Shown here: piece after piece, positions 36,122-47,947 of the stretch
Layout of the letters: each line of letters opens with the position of its first letter
Numbering within the stretch: the stretch's first letter is position 1
Origin: Rhizopus sp. PT2906
Lineage: Eukaryota > Mucoromycota > Mucoromycetes > Mucorales > Rhizopodaceae
Assembly: GCA_025529335.1 (NCBI GenBank)
Contig: JAMYHX010000134.1
Span: 24,252-88,251, forward strand
Direction: 5' to 3'
DNA: 64,000 bases
Translations under genes and position numbers: made by a program
The notes under the pieces: generated by a model
What the model saw: the letters and a program-made list of their open reading frames with translations, nothing else
Told to the model about the DNA's origin: nothing
Databases searched by the model: none

Positions 36122-37279
36122 TCACGACCCCGTTTTGATATTCTTTTTCCTATACAGATTACGTTTAGGTCTCTGTAGCTTTGGTCTAGCTTCATCCCAA
36201 GGTCCATGAATTTCACTAAGCGATGTTATATTAGAGACAAATTAATATATAATCAAATGACTTACTTTTTATATTTCTGAATGAATATAAGCCAATATGG
36301 GCAGATAAAGGTTAGGAATATGAACCCTAGGATATAGATGAAGGCAACTGCCCTTGATATAGGAAAGAACAAGACGACGCAGACAAGGAGCATGGTCAAT
36401 GTCAACATCACTTGGACCTTGGTACTCAGGCTTCTTAAATGCCTTTTGAAGATAGGAAACAATGAAAACCATTCGACAGCAAAGGATAGCAAACCAAAGA
36501 CGTCTGTATTCGTCTCTAATCTTGAAGCAAGTAATACTGAGGCAAATATAGCCGCATTAGTTGACATTGATCCTGGTATCCTATTGAAAATATAAATCAC
36601 ATGATCTCTCTTTATATGATAGTATTACTTTATCGTATTCATCTGTGTACTATAATCATGAAAAAGAACGTGAATAAGGAAGCATATGACAGTCAATGCC
36701 CAGATGGTATCGTCGCTGATCTTTTCTGTCAATGTCTTTAGGATAGGTGATAAGCCCAATAGTGTAATAAAGAAGAAGAAAGCGCTTTTAACCACGCGCT
36801 GACCTATAGGCAGAACGTACACACTTTTATATACATGAAAGCTTTCTTCCTTTTTTTTTGTTTTTGTTACGTTTAAATTCATAGTCATTTCTTGTCTTTA
36901 ACATGATCAGATCCCAAAAAATATATCCGGCTCCTGTTGATAGAGATCCAGCCCAGATCAAGTAATGTCCAGACATTACGTTGGACTGAAGATAGATGAA
37001 TAGTGCAATAAAAATAATAACGCTACTTATTTGTTGTGTAATGACGCCTGATTCATATACTGTAGCCCAGTAATCATATGTGATGACATTAACTAGAATA
37101 ATTTAGCTGAATATGTGTGTGTTTGTTTGTGTGTGTACATGTGTTTGATGAATACCATTTCGTTGTAACTCATCCAAAAACGTATCATCTACATAGTTGT
37201 CTGGGTAATTTTGTTTTACCCACAAAAGTTTCTGCCACGGTGGACTATGTGGATTATATTGAAATTCACGCAAATACAT
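36122..37279 (-). CDS. GPI2: GPI-GlcNAc transferase subunit PIG-C/Gpi2, 309 aa
   Basis: Five exons: 37279-37156, 37092-36871, 36803-36629, 36580-36266 and 36215-36122. The product is a multi-pass ER membrane subunit of the complex that transfers GlcNAc to phosphatidylinositol, the first step of GPI-anchor synthesis. Recognisable family segments in order: WQKLLWVKQNYPDNYVDDTF near the N-terminus, TYDYWATVYESGVITQQISS, GYIFWDLI, SPILKTLTEKISDDTIWAL, SMSTNAAIFASVLLASRL and, at the end, NEIHGPWDEARP. These track human PIG-C along its whole length (297 aa). The start is placed at MYLREFQYN after a T-rich leader. An in-frame upstream Met would add a hydrophobic stretch unlike the family. The first intron (37155-37093) contains a GT/TG microsatellite. 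The intron 36870-36804 is easily missed because the next frame is open. Confidence 0.93.
37113..37137. repeat. TG-rich microsatellite in a GPI2 intron
   Basis: Imperfect TG/TTTG repeat (tgtgtgtgtttgtttgtgtg) inside the 63-nt first intron of GPI2. Confidence 0.8.
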
Positions 37280-37665
37280 TAAAAGAAAAAAAAAAAAAAG
37301 GATAAGCAGGACACAGGAAGCCTGTGTAACTTGCTTTATTTTGTGTGGAAATACATTTATCAGCCAATCAAGCAAAAAGGTCTATTTTCTTCGATCGTTT
37401 GGAATAAGCCTGTAGATAAATAAAGAAAATCATCTGTAAAATACTGATTTTTTGGTTGTATTTATTAGGAGAAAATCAAGATACCAACATAAAAAAGTAA
37501 TATTTATCTAGTCAATAAAATACTTTATTTAATTGCTTATTATCTATCGTCGGAGGCTGCTTGAGCTATCTTTCACTTCCTTAGCATACTCGCCCCTCAT
37601 CCAGTCTTATAATTATCGGCTTAGCAATGTTAGATGGCAATGTCTTGGTTGGCTTTTGCACGTCG
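37280..37665. other. Interval containing the GPI2 upstream flank
   Basis: A T-rich (minus strand) tract directly precedes the GPI2 start. The rest is AT-rich with no gene. Confidence 0.5.
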
Positions 37666-38276
37666 TTAATTATTGCTTCTTATAACACAGCACGGCGTTT
37701 CCTTTTGAAGTTTGACATAATCCAAAGTTTTTGCAACAGTCCCTAAGAAAACAAACACTTGGTCAATAAATATTATGGGAAATAAATCAAAAGAATTAAT
37801 CCTACTGTCAAGTTCAAGATATAATCGTACATGTAGTATCAATTCATCAACCGTATCCCTGATATCTACAGGAATTGTTGCGCTTTCCTCTTTAGTTATA
37901 ATATATGTGCATGAATGCTTATAAAGACAATTTAACCAAGCTAGTGTTGAAGCATGCTTCAGATTCTGCAAGTGTGACACTCTTAGTGGCTTGAAGCGAC
38001 GCTTAATTCCAACTTCTTCTGCACAGGTTCATCTTCTTCGTGAACTATCTCTTTCATCATTAATGACTTTTTTTTCCTACAGTAATCATAAGTGTTGTGA
38101 ATAACATAGTTAAATAACACTCTTACCTTTCTTACCTTGGCTGGCGATTGCTTTATACCACTAGTTTTAAAACTATCGACAACTTTATAGAATTTGTCCA
38201 ATGAAGCTTTGCCAGATCTTGTCTATACAAGACTACATTCGCTCCAAATTGATTTGCAGATAGGCTGTTGTGACAT
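37666..38276 (-). pseudogene. Broken spliced gene, family not recognised
   Basis: On the minus strand an ATG at 38276 (MSQQPICKSIWSECSLV) is followed by TAG and then by open, coding-like sequence (SLDKFYKVVDSFKTSGIKQS). A good donor at 38135 joins in phase 0 to 38076 (KEKKVINDERDSSRRR, then TGA). The same frame continues as TCAEEVGIKRRFKPLRVS and on to TVDELILHVRLYLELD. A 3' intron (GTAGGA...CTTAG) then leads to RTVAKTLDYVKLQKE, ending at 37666. Splicing looks intact, yet the best frame holds two stops. This is either a recent pseudogene or a mis-modelled gene. I could not place the family. Confidence 0.4.
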
Positions 38277-39845
38277 TTGTGCTTACAAGAGTGTAAAACA
38301 GTAGAGGGTTGATTGACAACAATTATTAAAAGTCTGACAAATGGACGATGAAACGCGTACTCCCAGGGCGCATTTCTCAGTAAGCAAGCAGCGTCAATAT
38401 TTCGAAATCAAAGTCCGAATAAAATGCGATATCATTATTTTGAGATTTGATGGTGTGTCAACAATCTCCCAAAAAATGTGGTCCGTAAACTTAAAAAGGC
38501 TAATACATTCCCCCTCACCATCATGTTTATTTACTCAAAACACACGTTGAAACCACGCCTAGGCACCTAGTGGTGTCTCCCCACCAGTAAAATAAAATTA
38601 ATGAAAAAGGTTAATATATTTTCAGACACTTGCACAGACGACCGGACTATCTTCCGAATCTTGTAAAGATGTGCGGAGATGCTCCTCTCACTTTTATTTC
38701 TCTAAAGAGAGAAGTGGACAAACGAACGAATGGAGGAAAGTGTTTGTACATCATACACTCGTACCAATTTACGTTCAATTTCATACGAGAGGAGTCTAGA
38801 ATACAATTTTTTTTTTCTGTTTAACCTAGCGTGGATCTGCTGAGACCTGTCCTATTTAATTATGACCTCTTGATGAATCATATGTAGCTCAATATTGTAA
38901 TGAGCACATTCATTTTGTCCCATTGCATAATAACTTGCTTTAAATGGATTCATCACGAGCTGAGTGAGTTTCATAGTCGTTTATCACGGGTCTTCTTTAT
39001 CTGGTTATGTTTACAGATTCAAAACGATCTACAAAAGAGAAAGACTGGTTAGTAGCAAAGAACTTTTATTTGGAAGCTCCTAGCAGATGTTCTATGGTTA
39101 GCTTTTGACTGAGAGGTTCTTAATAAACTGCATCTACTTTTGACCTAATAAAGAGGTCAAGGCATCTATGTTTATTTGTTTAGCTCAAACAAATAGCACA
39201 TGTATATACTTTTTAAAGGTTTAACTGCTTGCTCCAATTCAGCATGTTCAAAATATTAGCTCTTTAAGAAAATGTTCACATATGATGGCTATGTAAACAA
39301 TACAGCATGTAAAATAATGAAATGAGTAACATTACCACAAGTGTTTGTTTATTTATTTAAAGTATATTACCTGATAAACGTAAGTTCTGCCTTCCTTTTC
39401 TATACCGTTTCTGAATGGCCAACAGTAGTAAACAACAAGTATACAGTAAATAGATTGCATAAGCTCGATTCGTAACAGAGACAACATAATCACTCCAATC
39501 AACAAAGTATATATGTTTGCACAAGAGATGACGTGAAAATCGATTCAAATGACTGATGTATATTATGTTGTGAGTATTAAAATGTTTATTAAAAGTATAT
39601 AATATCGTCATAATGGGAGTTAAAATAAAGGATAGGAATAAGCACTAATGATAGGCAATTTCTTTTTTAAAAACACAATGACAAAAGAAAAATAAAGAAA
39701 GTAGGGCATAAGTGAAATATATGGGGGGAATATGGATAAAGTATATACAAAGGGTGCACATACATGCAATTTGTTTTGTTCGACTTATAAAGGAGAAGGA
39801 AAGGAGAGATGCTAGTAAAAATAATAGAAGAGAGTTGTAGTTTAC
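38277..39845. other. 1.5 kb intergenic region
   Basis: No supported gene. Frames at 38341-38550, 38630-38824 (+) and 39357-39611 (-) have no recognised family, no splice context and weak composition. Confidence 0.5.
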
Positions 39846-41370
39846 CTATTCATCTGTTGTCGTTATTGACGAATGTGGGTGTGAAGATCTACTACTAATA
39901 CTGCTGTTACTGCTGCTACTGGTACTAACAGAAGTTTTTGGAACTGTCTTTGGTTTATCATATAAATGACACTAAACAAAAACAAAGCAGGGTAAGTAAA
40001 AGAGTGTGAGAAATGACTCTGTTCATATTTTACTTTATGAGCGTGACGATACCAAAGCATGTAGTTATTCTTTTTTTTGCCGTTGCATGCTGGAACAAAT
40101 CGATGACACTGATGGCAAAGGCCCTCAATGATATCGCCTTTCCCCATTCGCTGTTCTATAGGTTTTATAAATGGTTTACCAGAGACGGAAGAGATGCCGT
40201 GGTAGAATTGTTTGTGGTACCTTTTTTGCAATAAATATAAACATCAAGATGATCTCCTTTCTTTCTTTATTTTCCGAACTTACCAGTAAGCGCTGTTTTT
40301 CAGCTGCAGCCATTTACCAGGATTACAGCTATCGCAGTAGCCCTCTTTAAGGTGTCCCGTATAACGGACCCACTTGGGGGTGTAATGATCACCCTCGTAG
40401 CGTAACTTTTGCCGACGAGGAATAGCTGCGAGCATCTGATTGTTCCTAACCATATCGAAATAATTATCGGAGTATGCAACCTCAGATGCTACTGCTGTGT
40501 TCACAAAGTTGGCTGTTTCAGCCAAGGGTTGAAGATACTGATCATCTGAACTATCTGATGAAGCCTTGATGACTCCTTCAGTCGTATTGTTACAAACGTT
40601 ATGGTGATTGACGTCAGTGGAAGAATCATGTTGAAGGGACCTTGTCCGTTTACGAGGTTGTTGAGGATAAACGGCTGGATAGTGCACGCTCGTTCGTATG
40701 GGCTCGCTTATACTTGAGACAACTGAAGGAGCCGAGATCAGATCTTGGTCTGCTATGCTTCTTTTCTTGACGAACTTTTCGTCCATTGAATGCTCAGAAT
40801 TGGCAGGACTCGTCAGGTTTGAATTTTGAATAGATGGTAACCATTGTGTGTATTCTTCCTTTGGCTTCTTTTGAAGTATACTCTGCTGCCAGGTCAGTGT
40901 ACCTCCTGAGCTCGTCATTGGTGAAGGTCCTCCGTCTGCGATGAAAGGGTGCTGCTGACTGGGGTACGCGATATTTTTACATGAAGGTGTAACCGTTTGT
41001 TGTTCTGGACAGAGGTAAGTAGCCTCATTTTTGATCAGGCCATGGTAGCCGAAAAGTGCTTTATAAAAAAGGGAGTTAGTGATCATCGCTTTGGGGAATA
41101 GAATGATTTATTACTACTATTATGATTATTACAAGTGCGATTCGTATCTTGATGTATAATAGAATATTCTGGGCAATTGAAATCTGCAAAAGCGTTCCAC
41201 GGTGCTTGTATAGTCAAATCTTGTAATAGTAATGCTTCAGGGCATGTATTGGCGTAATCAAGTCTTTTAGCATAGTTTGATGCTATAGGCTGCAAGTCAT
41301 TATCGTTTCGAAAAGAACTAGACTTTGTATTCATATAAGCTTGAGAAATTGTAGAAGCAAAAGAAGACAT
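39846..41370 (-). CDS. Rua1_C/DUF4451-domain transcription regulator, 446 aa
   Basis: Four exons: 41370-41118, 41058-40284, 40220-40034 and 39971-39846, with introns of 59-63 nt. The first two thirds are disordered (Ser/Gln/Pro-rich) and include a basic patch QPRKRTRS that could be a nuclear signal. The conserved C-terminal module begins YEGDHYTPKWVRYTGHLKEG and holds two zinc-binding halves: YCDSCNPGKWLQLKNSAYWY followed by HKQFYHGI, and LCHQCHRF followed by YRHAHKCH. This is the fungal C2H2-like domain first catalogued as DUF4451 and later named for Ustilago Rua1, a regulator of a glycolipid cluster. It ends with a Ser/Thr-rich tail. It probably binds DNA in the nucleus; targets are unknown. 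The two introns within the zinc module must be removed to see the motif. Confidence 0.82.
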
Positions 41371-42312
41371 TAAAAATTAAAATAAATAGAGAAAAGAAAA
41401 GAAGAGAAAAGAAATAAACTTAATTTTTTTTTTCAACAATGACTACCAAGTCAAATGTGACTAGAGCGTGTTTGACTACAGGAGACACAAAAAACGTAAG
41501 GAAATAGATTTGAATCGTGTTATATAGCCTTTATCTACAATGATTTCTGTACACTGGTCTATCAGCTGGTTTAAGCATATACATAAACCTTAAAATAATG
41601 TAAATCATGGCTTGCTTCATTTAGGACAGTCAATGCATATTCCTTCTCTACTTTTGTACGGCTGTCAAATGAACCGAGCCATGATTTCCATCTTGACCTT
41701 CTTCGGCACTTCAATCGGATGAGGACGAACAAAGTGAATGATATGGTCTTATTTTATTATAAATTTTATCTCTTGCTTTCAATGGGTTTTTTCTTTCTTT
41801 TCTTCATTGGAATTTATTTGCGTACCCTTGTCTTTTATGAAAAATAAAAACTCCTCTGGTTCGATGGGGTAACGTGCAACAGAAACTATATATTATGTTA
41901 TTTTTTATAATTTGTATCGCACTTAAACAGTTACACATATGCAAGTAGAGCTGTATATACCGCTCCCACCCCCTTCCCTTTTTTCTTTAATAAAATGGCG
42001 GTAATTGGGACGGTTTAAGATCTGATATGGCGCATAGTACCGAATAAGCTATCAAAATAAGAGCGTGTAAAACACATGCAAAAGAAAGAAATCAAGTAAC
42101 AATCAGTGGAGTTGATCGATGTTTAAATTTTAATAATGAAAAAAAAAAGAAAGGTGTGGAAAATAAGACATGATCACCTTTACTTTTCCTTTTCTTATGA
42201 TCTTCTTAACTGCATGACAACTTATTATCGAGATATAAAATAAAGAGACAAGCAGAACGACAGTGAAAAAGGGAAAAAAGTTTAGTGGACCTATTTCACC
42301 AGATGGTTACAG
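41371..42312. other. Intergenic upstream region of the Rua1_C gene
   Basis: AT-rich with several poly-A/T runs. I see no gene or RNA. Confidence 0.5.
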
Positions 42313-42465
42313 ATGCGTCGTACAAAAGCACAGACAAAGGGATATTTTGTATTACATAAACATGCGTCTCGCAAATGGATGATCAATGGTATCCATGGTT
42401 ACCCTTCTTTTATCGGTGCAAACCGTCAAGCGCAATTAGGATTAAATGAATTAAATGATACTTAA
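42313..42465 (+). CDS. Possible 50-residue small protein
   Basis: This is an ATG-to-TAA frame of 51 codons encoding MRRTKAQTKGYFVLHKHASR, then KWMINGIHGYPSF and a polar tail. It ends 35 bases before the stop of the convergent F-box gene, and its composition is protein-like and basic. No splice partner or family is recognised. It could also be a fragment of an older gene. Confidence 0.3.
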   Translation: MRRTKAQTKGYFVLHKHASRKWMINGIHGYPSFIGANRQAQLGLNELNDT

Positions 42466-42500
42466 ATGCAAGTTATACAAAGAATATAATACAAGGATGA

Positions 42501-44118
42501 CTATAAATCAAGACATTTGGTATTGAGTTCATGAGCAAAATCCATGATTAATATTTTGCGATCTTGACTTGTGCTATCATTTTAAGGTTTAGTTCATTTT
42601 ATTTCTTTTGTTCAAAATGGTTTTCATGGTTACCTAATGATTTTTTTTCTATCAAAATGAACGTCAAAGATCCAGCTGGAGTGTCCACTCTGGAAGTTGA
42701 GTAAGCATGCTCCTGAACTATGAACTGTGTTAGTAAATGATGGATTCTTATTCATGTCATGCACTTACTTTATATCCCAAACACGGACTGTTTGATCATA
42801 GCTTGCACTCACAATCCTGTTGCCAAGCAACCGTAAGTTTCTGACGAGACCTGAATGACCAGCAAAGATCATTGTACACAGGCCGGTCTATAAATAAATA
42901 CATTAGCACACATGAGCAGCATGGTAACTTAATTTAGAAGTAGGTTACCTCTACATCCCATACTCGGATGGTATGATCGCTTGAGCCACTCACAATTCGT
43001 CTGCCATCAAACTGTACACAAGCCAATCCGTGATGATGACCCACGAATTCTCGAATCATCTTGCCACTTGATATTTCCCACAGCTTGATCAATGTGTCGT
43101 TGGAAGCAGAGACAAGATAGTTCCCGTGAATTTGAATTGAATTGACGGCACCTCGATGTCCTACGATCATTCGAATAGGCTGAAATGTTTTCCGGTCCCA
43201 CACTCGTATGCTCGTATCCTTGGATGAGCTAATAATGTACCGATCATCAAATGCAACATCGCTTACACCAGCAGTGTGTCCCTGCAGTTCAGAATAAATT
43301 TTATGTCATTTTATCATTGTTTTTATACTTACATGCAGCCTCGCCCGAATACGCTTTGTTCGCATATCCCAGACAATGACGGTTGTATCAGATGAACCGG
43401 AGACAATGATCTCATTATCATACCGTAAACACAAAACACTGCCCGCGTGTCCTTCCAGTGTGTATATACATTGATAGAGCTGTGGGTCCCATATCTTGAT
43501 CGTCTTATCTCGGCTGCCAGTGATTATTTTGTCATCATCAAACTGGATACAATAAACACCGTCTTTATGACCTATTAGATAATGGGATGCTACTTTGCCT
43601 GTATTCCATCTTGCCTCTAGCTGATGTCTCTGTTTATACCAGTAATACCAGCTTTGTTCTTCTTCGGTTAGTGTTACATTGGTTGGGATTTTTAATCTCC
43701 AATTGTTCTCCACCATCTTTATCTTCCATAATTCGTCTTGATAGAACAGACTTGCCCATCGTCTTGACACAAGTGGAACAGATAAAAGTGTGTTGAAATC
43801 AAGTAATGAGATGATTTGTAAACAAAGTTCAAATGGAAATATCGACGTAAAATCTATATTCTATTGTTAGATAAAGGGCCATTTATTCAAACATGACATA
43901 CCTAGTCTCTTTTCTTTTTTCATATTCCATTCTATAATTTCTGGTTCCATACTGCGGTAGTATAAAATACGTTTGGATCGCAACTTGTTGGGTCGTTCAT
44001 TCACCAAAGAAGCTTCTGTCATTTCAACATCTCGACCATGAGGTGCTGCAATTGGAATTCCATAATTGTCGTTATGATTCAAATAATTATATAAACTATT
44101 ATTGTGAGGATAAACCAT
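42501..44118 (-). CDS. F-box/WD40 protein (SCF substrate adaptor), 448 aa
   Basis: Six exons: 44118-43902, 43853-43333, 43281-42949, 42887-42769, 42717-42634 and 42573-42501. An N-terminal polar region is followed by an F-box at about residues 73-118 (FTSIFPFELCLQIISLLDFN, then VSRRWASLFYQDELWK). Seven WD40 repeats follow, including GHKDGVYCIQFDDDKIITGS, GHAGSVLCLRYDNEIIVSGS, GHRGAVNSIQIHGNYLVSAS and, last, NFQSGHSSWIFDVHFDRKK joined by splicing to TSQDRKILIMDF. The plan is that of Fbxw/beta-TrCP/Met30/Cdc4-type receptors of SCF ubiquitin ligases: the F-box binds Skp1 and the propeller reads phosphodegrons. The substrate is unknown. The last two exons are small (84 and 73 nt) and would be missed by simple frame reading; with them the seventh blade is complete. 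Confidence 0.9.
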
Positions 44119-45006
44119 TGTTTTATTGTTATTATTAAAAAAATATGTGTGCAAAAAAAAAAAAAAAATATAAAAAATTGAATATAAAAAAGGGGGGCTG
44201 TTTAAACAATAACAAGCATAAAAAAAAGGAAACCTTTTCCTTATTGTTATGAGTCTAAACAAAAAAACATATCGAAAAAAGAAGTGTTGTTTTGCTTTTA
44301 TTCCAAACAAGGCAATTATAGAAATGCAGTGTTTTGCGTTTGAAAATAGAATTTTTGAATTCAATAGAAAATTTCAAATCCAGTGGAAATTCTCAGCAAG
44401 CAGTAGAAGTGTTTGATCATCCATCACAGAAATAATAGAAAAAAAAATATACACTATGTCTTTAGAATTTCGTTCTGCTAACCTTGAACGAGTGAGTTGG
44501 CCTTTTCGGAATGATTTGAAAAGTGTCTTGGCAAGAAAAAGCTATAGAGCCTCTAACTTTGGACTAATGAAAGTGATGCTAAAAAAAAGGCAGTGTACTG
44601 AAACTATGGACGATGCACGATGGACGGTAAGAAGAAATCATCGTCCACTATGCCACACCGGATCTATTGCCATCACTCAATATAACATAACGTGCAATCT
44701 AATTCGATTTAATAAGAGCAAATATGCCCTAAATACGACAGATGTATCATAGAATACGTTCTTTTTTTCAGCTGATTCGTTGGCTTTTGCAATGGATGTA
44801 GTCGTATTTGATCATGTATAATACTAATCTTTACGTGTGAGATTACACTTGACTTAATTGATACTCCGACTTCTTTTAAAATATCTTAATTTCTTTTTGC
44901 TATGAGCTCCCCCTATCACTTCTAATAAAAAAAGGATAAAACAGAGACTCATCACTTCTTTGCTTTTATTCTACACATTATACGAGGATTAACAACAACT
45001 ATAAGA
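44119..45006. other. Interval upstream of the F-box gene
   Basis: Poly-A/T-rich promoter sequence. A 98-codon plus-strand frame (44456-44752, MSLEFRSANLERVSWPF...) has no recognised domain or splice context, and I do not call it. Confidence 0.45.
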
Positions 45007-45448
45007 CTACAACCAATACATAGAGTCGAACAATTCGACGACTGCTTTGAAATACTTCAACATAGATTTCAGCCTGAATAATTTGTCCTTTGATAAAGTC
45101 GCTGAGCCTCCACTCTGTATAATACTCATTGCAATGTAATAACTTGGATCCAACTCGGCAATCGGTACCGTCAGTACTATTGTCTCAGTTTGCGAGAGTA
45201 ATATTAGCATCATTATATGCTCGGCACATAAATGGAAAGATGGTGGAAACGTGTGCGCAATTGATGTAGCTGATATACGACATCAAATGGAGTAATGGAA
45301 CAAATTCTATCAGCTTTTGACAACTCAATGGCAGCGTCCCAAGCAGTTTTCTTGATAAATATACGGGCATTTGTAGACTTTTCTGTCCTGTCAAGCAAAA
45401 TTGATGTTGAGGTCAATTTCTGGTTCAGCAGTTGTATCCAGTCGAAGG
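45007..45448 (-). pseudogene. C-terminal remnant of a fungal-type transcription factor
   Basis: Coding sense runs FDWIQLLNQKLTSTSILLDR, IKKTAWDAAIELSKADRICS and VYQLHQLRTRFHHLSIYVPS in one frame. It slips to YNDANITLAN (stop) in a second, then to VPIAELDPSYYIAMSIIQSG and KLFRLKSMLKYFKAVVELFD in a third, ending at TAG 45007. The segment resembles the conserved C-terminal part of fungal Zn2Cys6 transcription factors of Mucoromycota. It has at least two frameshifts and no N-terminal part nearby. It lies downstream of an intact Zn2Cys6 gene on the same strand but does not match that gene's C-terminus, so it is a separate dead copy rather than its missing end. Confidence 0.6.
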
Positions 45449-45864
45449 CTTGAGGTCACTGGCATTGGTCAAAAAAAAAAAAAGCTGATTCTTGTTGAAC
45501 GACTTTTTGTCGCTTATTTTTTAGAATGTTAATTCGTGTTGATTAGTTGTATTGTCATGTAAATACGAATTTATGAAGTGTTGAACACATTACATGAGTA
45601 AATAACCTTGGTTGCTCCTCATCTTTCTCGTTGTGATATGTCTCGAATAAATAAAGAAATGATAAGGGAAATAGTGTCGATGAGTCTCTTATCACCTCTT
45701 TATTGTATATTAGTGATGATTCATCCTTTTGTTGTTGCAAAAGATTGCTAAGTCATCTTTTAATCATGCCAATATTAATCATTGTATTGAATATACATAC
45801 GTTTGAATCTGATAGGAATGAAGTGCTACCTTTCATAATGGATATACTCCAAGCTGTATATCAA
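45449..45864. other. Interval between the factor remnant and the Zn2Cys6 gene
   Basis: No gene seen. A poly-A run lies at 45470-45483. The segment probably holds the 3' UTR of the Zn2Cys6 gene and decayed upstream parts of the remnant. Confidence 0.45.
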
Positions 45865-47943
45865 CTACATCTCTTCAAATATTTTATTATTTAACATGTA
45901 CTCAGTGATATTTGACCTCAGCTGGTCAAAGTATGGAGATATATACACCGCTTGATGGTTGATATAAATACCATGGCTCGTGTCCTCTGTCAATATGCTC
46001 TCACACGTACTTTCATTCATACTACTGCTGACACTTGTGTTCGTACTGCTGACACTCGTGCTCCGACTATTTCGAGCAGAATAGATATGTCTACGCTGAT
46101 CCTTGCATGGCCCAGCATACACTTGAGGATGATCCAACTGAAAGCGCCGCTTTAATACATCTGACAGGATGGCTATGTTCCTTCGTGCCCGTTCACGGAC
46201 TGAGGGATCAAGGGAGGCAGCCAATACCTTTAGGATATCCAAACAGGACGAAATCCAGTGAACATCAAGTTGGCATGGTGCGATATTTTCCATAACAACA
46301 TAAAGTTGAGTGGCAGTATCTGCACAGATGGAGGCGATCATCAAAGATCGATGACCATCAACACGCTGACTGTCCACACCGGTCATGTCTGCTTGCCAAG
46401 GATAGTTCATGATCTTGCAGTGAAAATTGACCCAATACACATAATATATCAGATTGAGACGTAGTATGAATGGGTTTTGGTTTGGACTTGAAGTGATCAC
46501 ATCCGTGTAGGCAAAGGGACCATTACCGAGCTTGAAATCTTCAGGAAAGAGCTTCCAGAGCTCTATCAAGAATCGTTCAAGCGCCAGAATCATAGTGGAC
46601 GATACATGCTCGAGCACGCCACCAAAGAATCCAAACATCATCGGTTCATCGCTTGAAAACCCGGATGAGATAGCCATGAGGCGAAGAAGCAGTTGGTAAC
46701 ATCGAATCGCGTTAATAATTGTCACATCACTCGCCTCGCATGGTAGAGGCTGAGGTAAACTATTGATGTTGAGGGCGGCGCTACCAAAACCGTTAGCCTT
46801 GTCATTGAATTTGATAAAGCTGAATTCAAGATATCGGACAATATAATACGCACGGATTCGGATTTGTTCCTGAATCGCTTCTTCTTCGTTTTGAGGGGTA
46901 ATCGGTTTGAGCAGGTTCATCATGCGCCAGCACAGACTACATTGAATTCGGGCTTCTTTAACCTTTAGTGCATAGATACTACTGATAGTTACTAGCAAAA
47001 GGGCACAGCAGAGCTCGGGTGTGGGCGTATCATCTTCAAATAAGGCGTCCTCTAACATTTCTTTTGCTACCTGCCGACTATGTTCTGCAAATTGTTGTCG
47101 AGAAAAGGAAAATTCGGATAAGTCTGCATGACTGCATGGGCTATAGGCTGCTAGACAAACAACGGAGGCAGTCAAAAGCGAATCAAGTTCGGTGCACAGT
47201 TTGGGATAGTAGATCGGGTATGGCAGGATAGGTATGCCAAGTCCGAAGCATGCAAAATAGTTTTGAATCATTTTTAATTTAAATAGTGGATATTGCTTAT
47301 TAAATTGGGCGCTGAATGAGATGTCAAGTTGAGAAGAGGAGCCTGCTCCTTTAGGCATGAATCGAAATACGTCTTGAAAAACTTGTTCTACTTTCATAAT
47401 AGGGTATGTAACACGTAGCATCTGGTTGCCTGCATTGAATGAAATATCCGGACATGAAATAGTATCTGTCAATTGTAACCGAGAGAGCCCTTCTTTTATA
47501 AAGAGTTCAAGATCTGATAAAGATTTGACTGACGTGTTGACCTGAATCCCCTTTTGGTTGCCGGTGATCGTCAGGTTCCATTTAAACCGTTGTCTATGCT
47601 GGCAAGTGACAGATTGGCAGTTGGTGCATAATGCTCTTTGAAGCTCACAGAGTTGAAGTCGCATTAGTTCTGTTTCTCGCCCTAGTGCCCAAATAGCGTT
47701 TAATAAATTATTTTGTTTGATAATAGAGACTGTCTTGGGCTTTGCTGGCTTTTCTGTGAATGTATATATACAAGCAAGCTTCATTTTCTGACATCGCTCG
47801 CAAATGTCACTACTTGTTGATACACATTTTCGTCTGCGAGTTCTGCAATTTTCACCTAAGCATCTCGTTAAAACAATGTCGACACGGATTCAATAAACTT
47901 TCTTACATGGTCTATTTCTTTTTCGTTTAACTGGACTTGCCAT
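45865..47943 (-). CDS. Zn2Cys6 fungal transcription factor, 675 aa
   Basis: Exon 1 (47943-47907, only 12 codons plus one base) joins exon 2 (47855-45865) over a 51-nt intron. The intron splits the first cysteine codon, so the zinc cluster appears only after splicing: CENCRTRRRKC, then CERCQKMKLAC, spacing CX2CX6CX7CX2CX6C, preceded by basic KRKRNR. The middle is the usual alpha-helical fungal factor homology region (about residues 180-560). The tail has a Ser/Thr-rich linker (NSRSTSVSSTNTSVSSS) and ends NKIFEEM. It probably binds paired CGG-type sites as a dimer and controls a metabolic programme; the target is unknown. A short inverted repeat lies directly upstream of the ATG. Confidence 0.88.
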
Positions 47944-47947
47944 TACC

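Noticed and set aside
36841..36888. Alternative Met start inside GPI2 (MTMNLNVTKTKKK)
   Set aside because: This run is intron sequence; removing it joins YEFKR to QRVVKSAF and restores the family alignment.
38341..38824. Two short plus-strand frames
   Set aside because: Unrelated short frames with no homology I recognise and no joining introns.
44456..44752. 98-codon plus-strand frame
   Set aside because: No domain, no clear promoter and atypical composition; could be chance.
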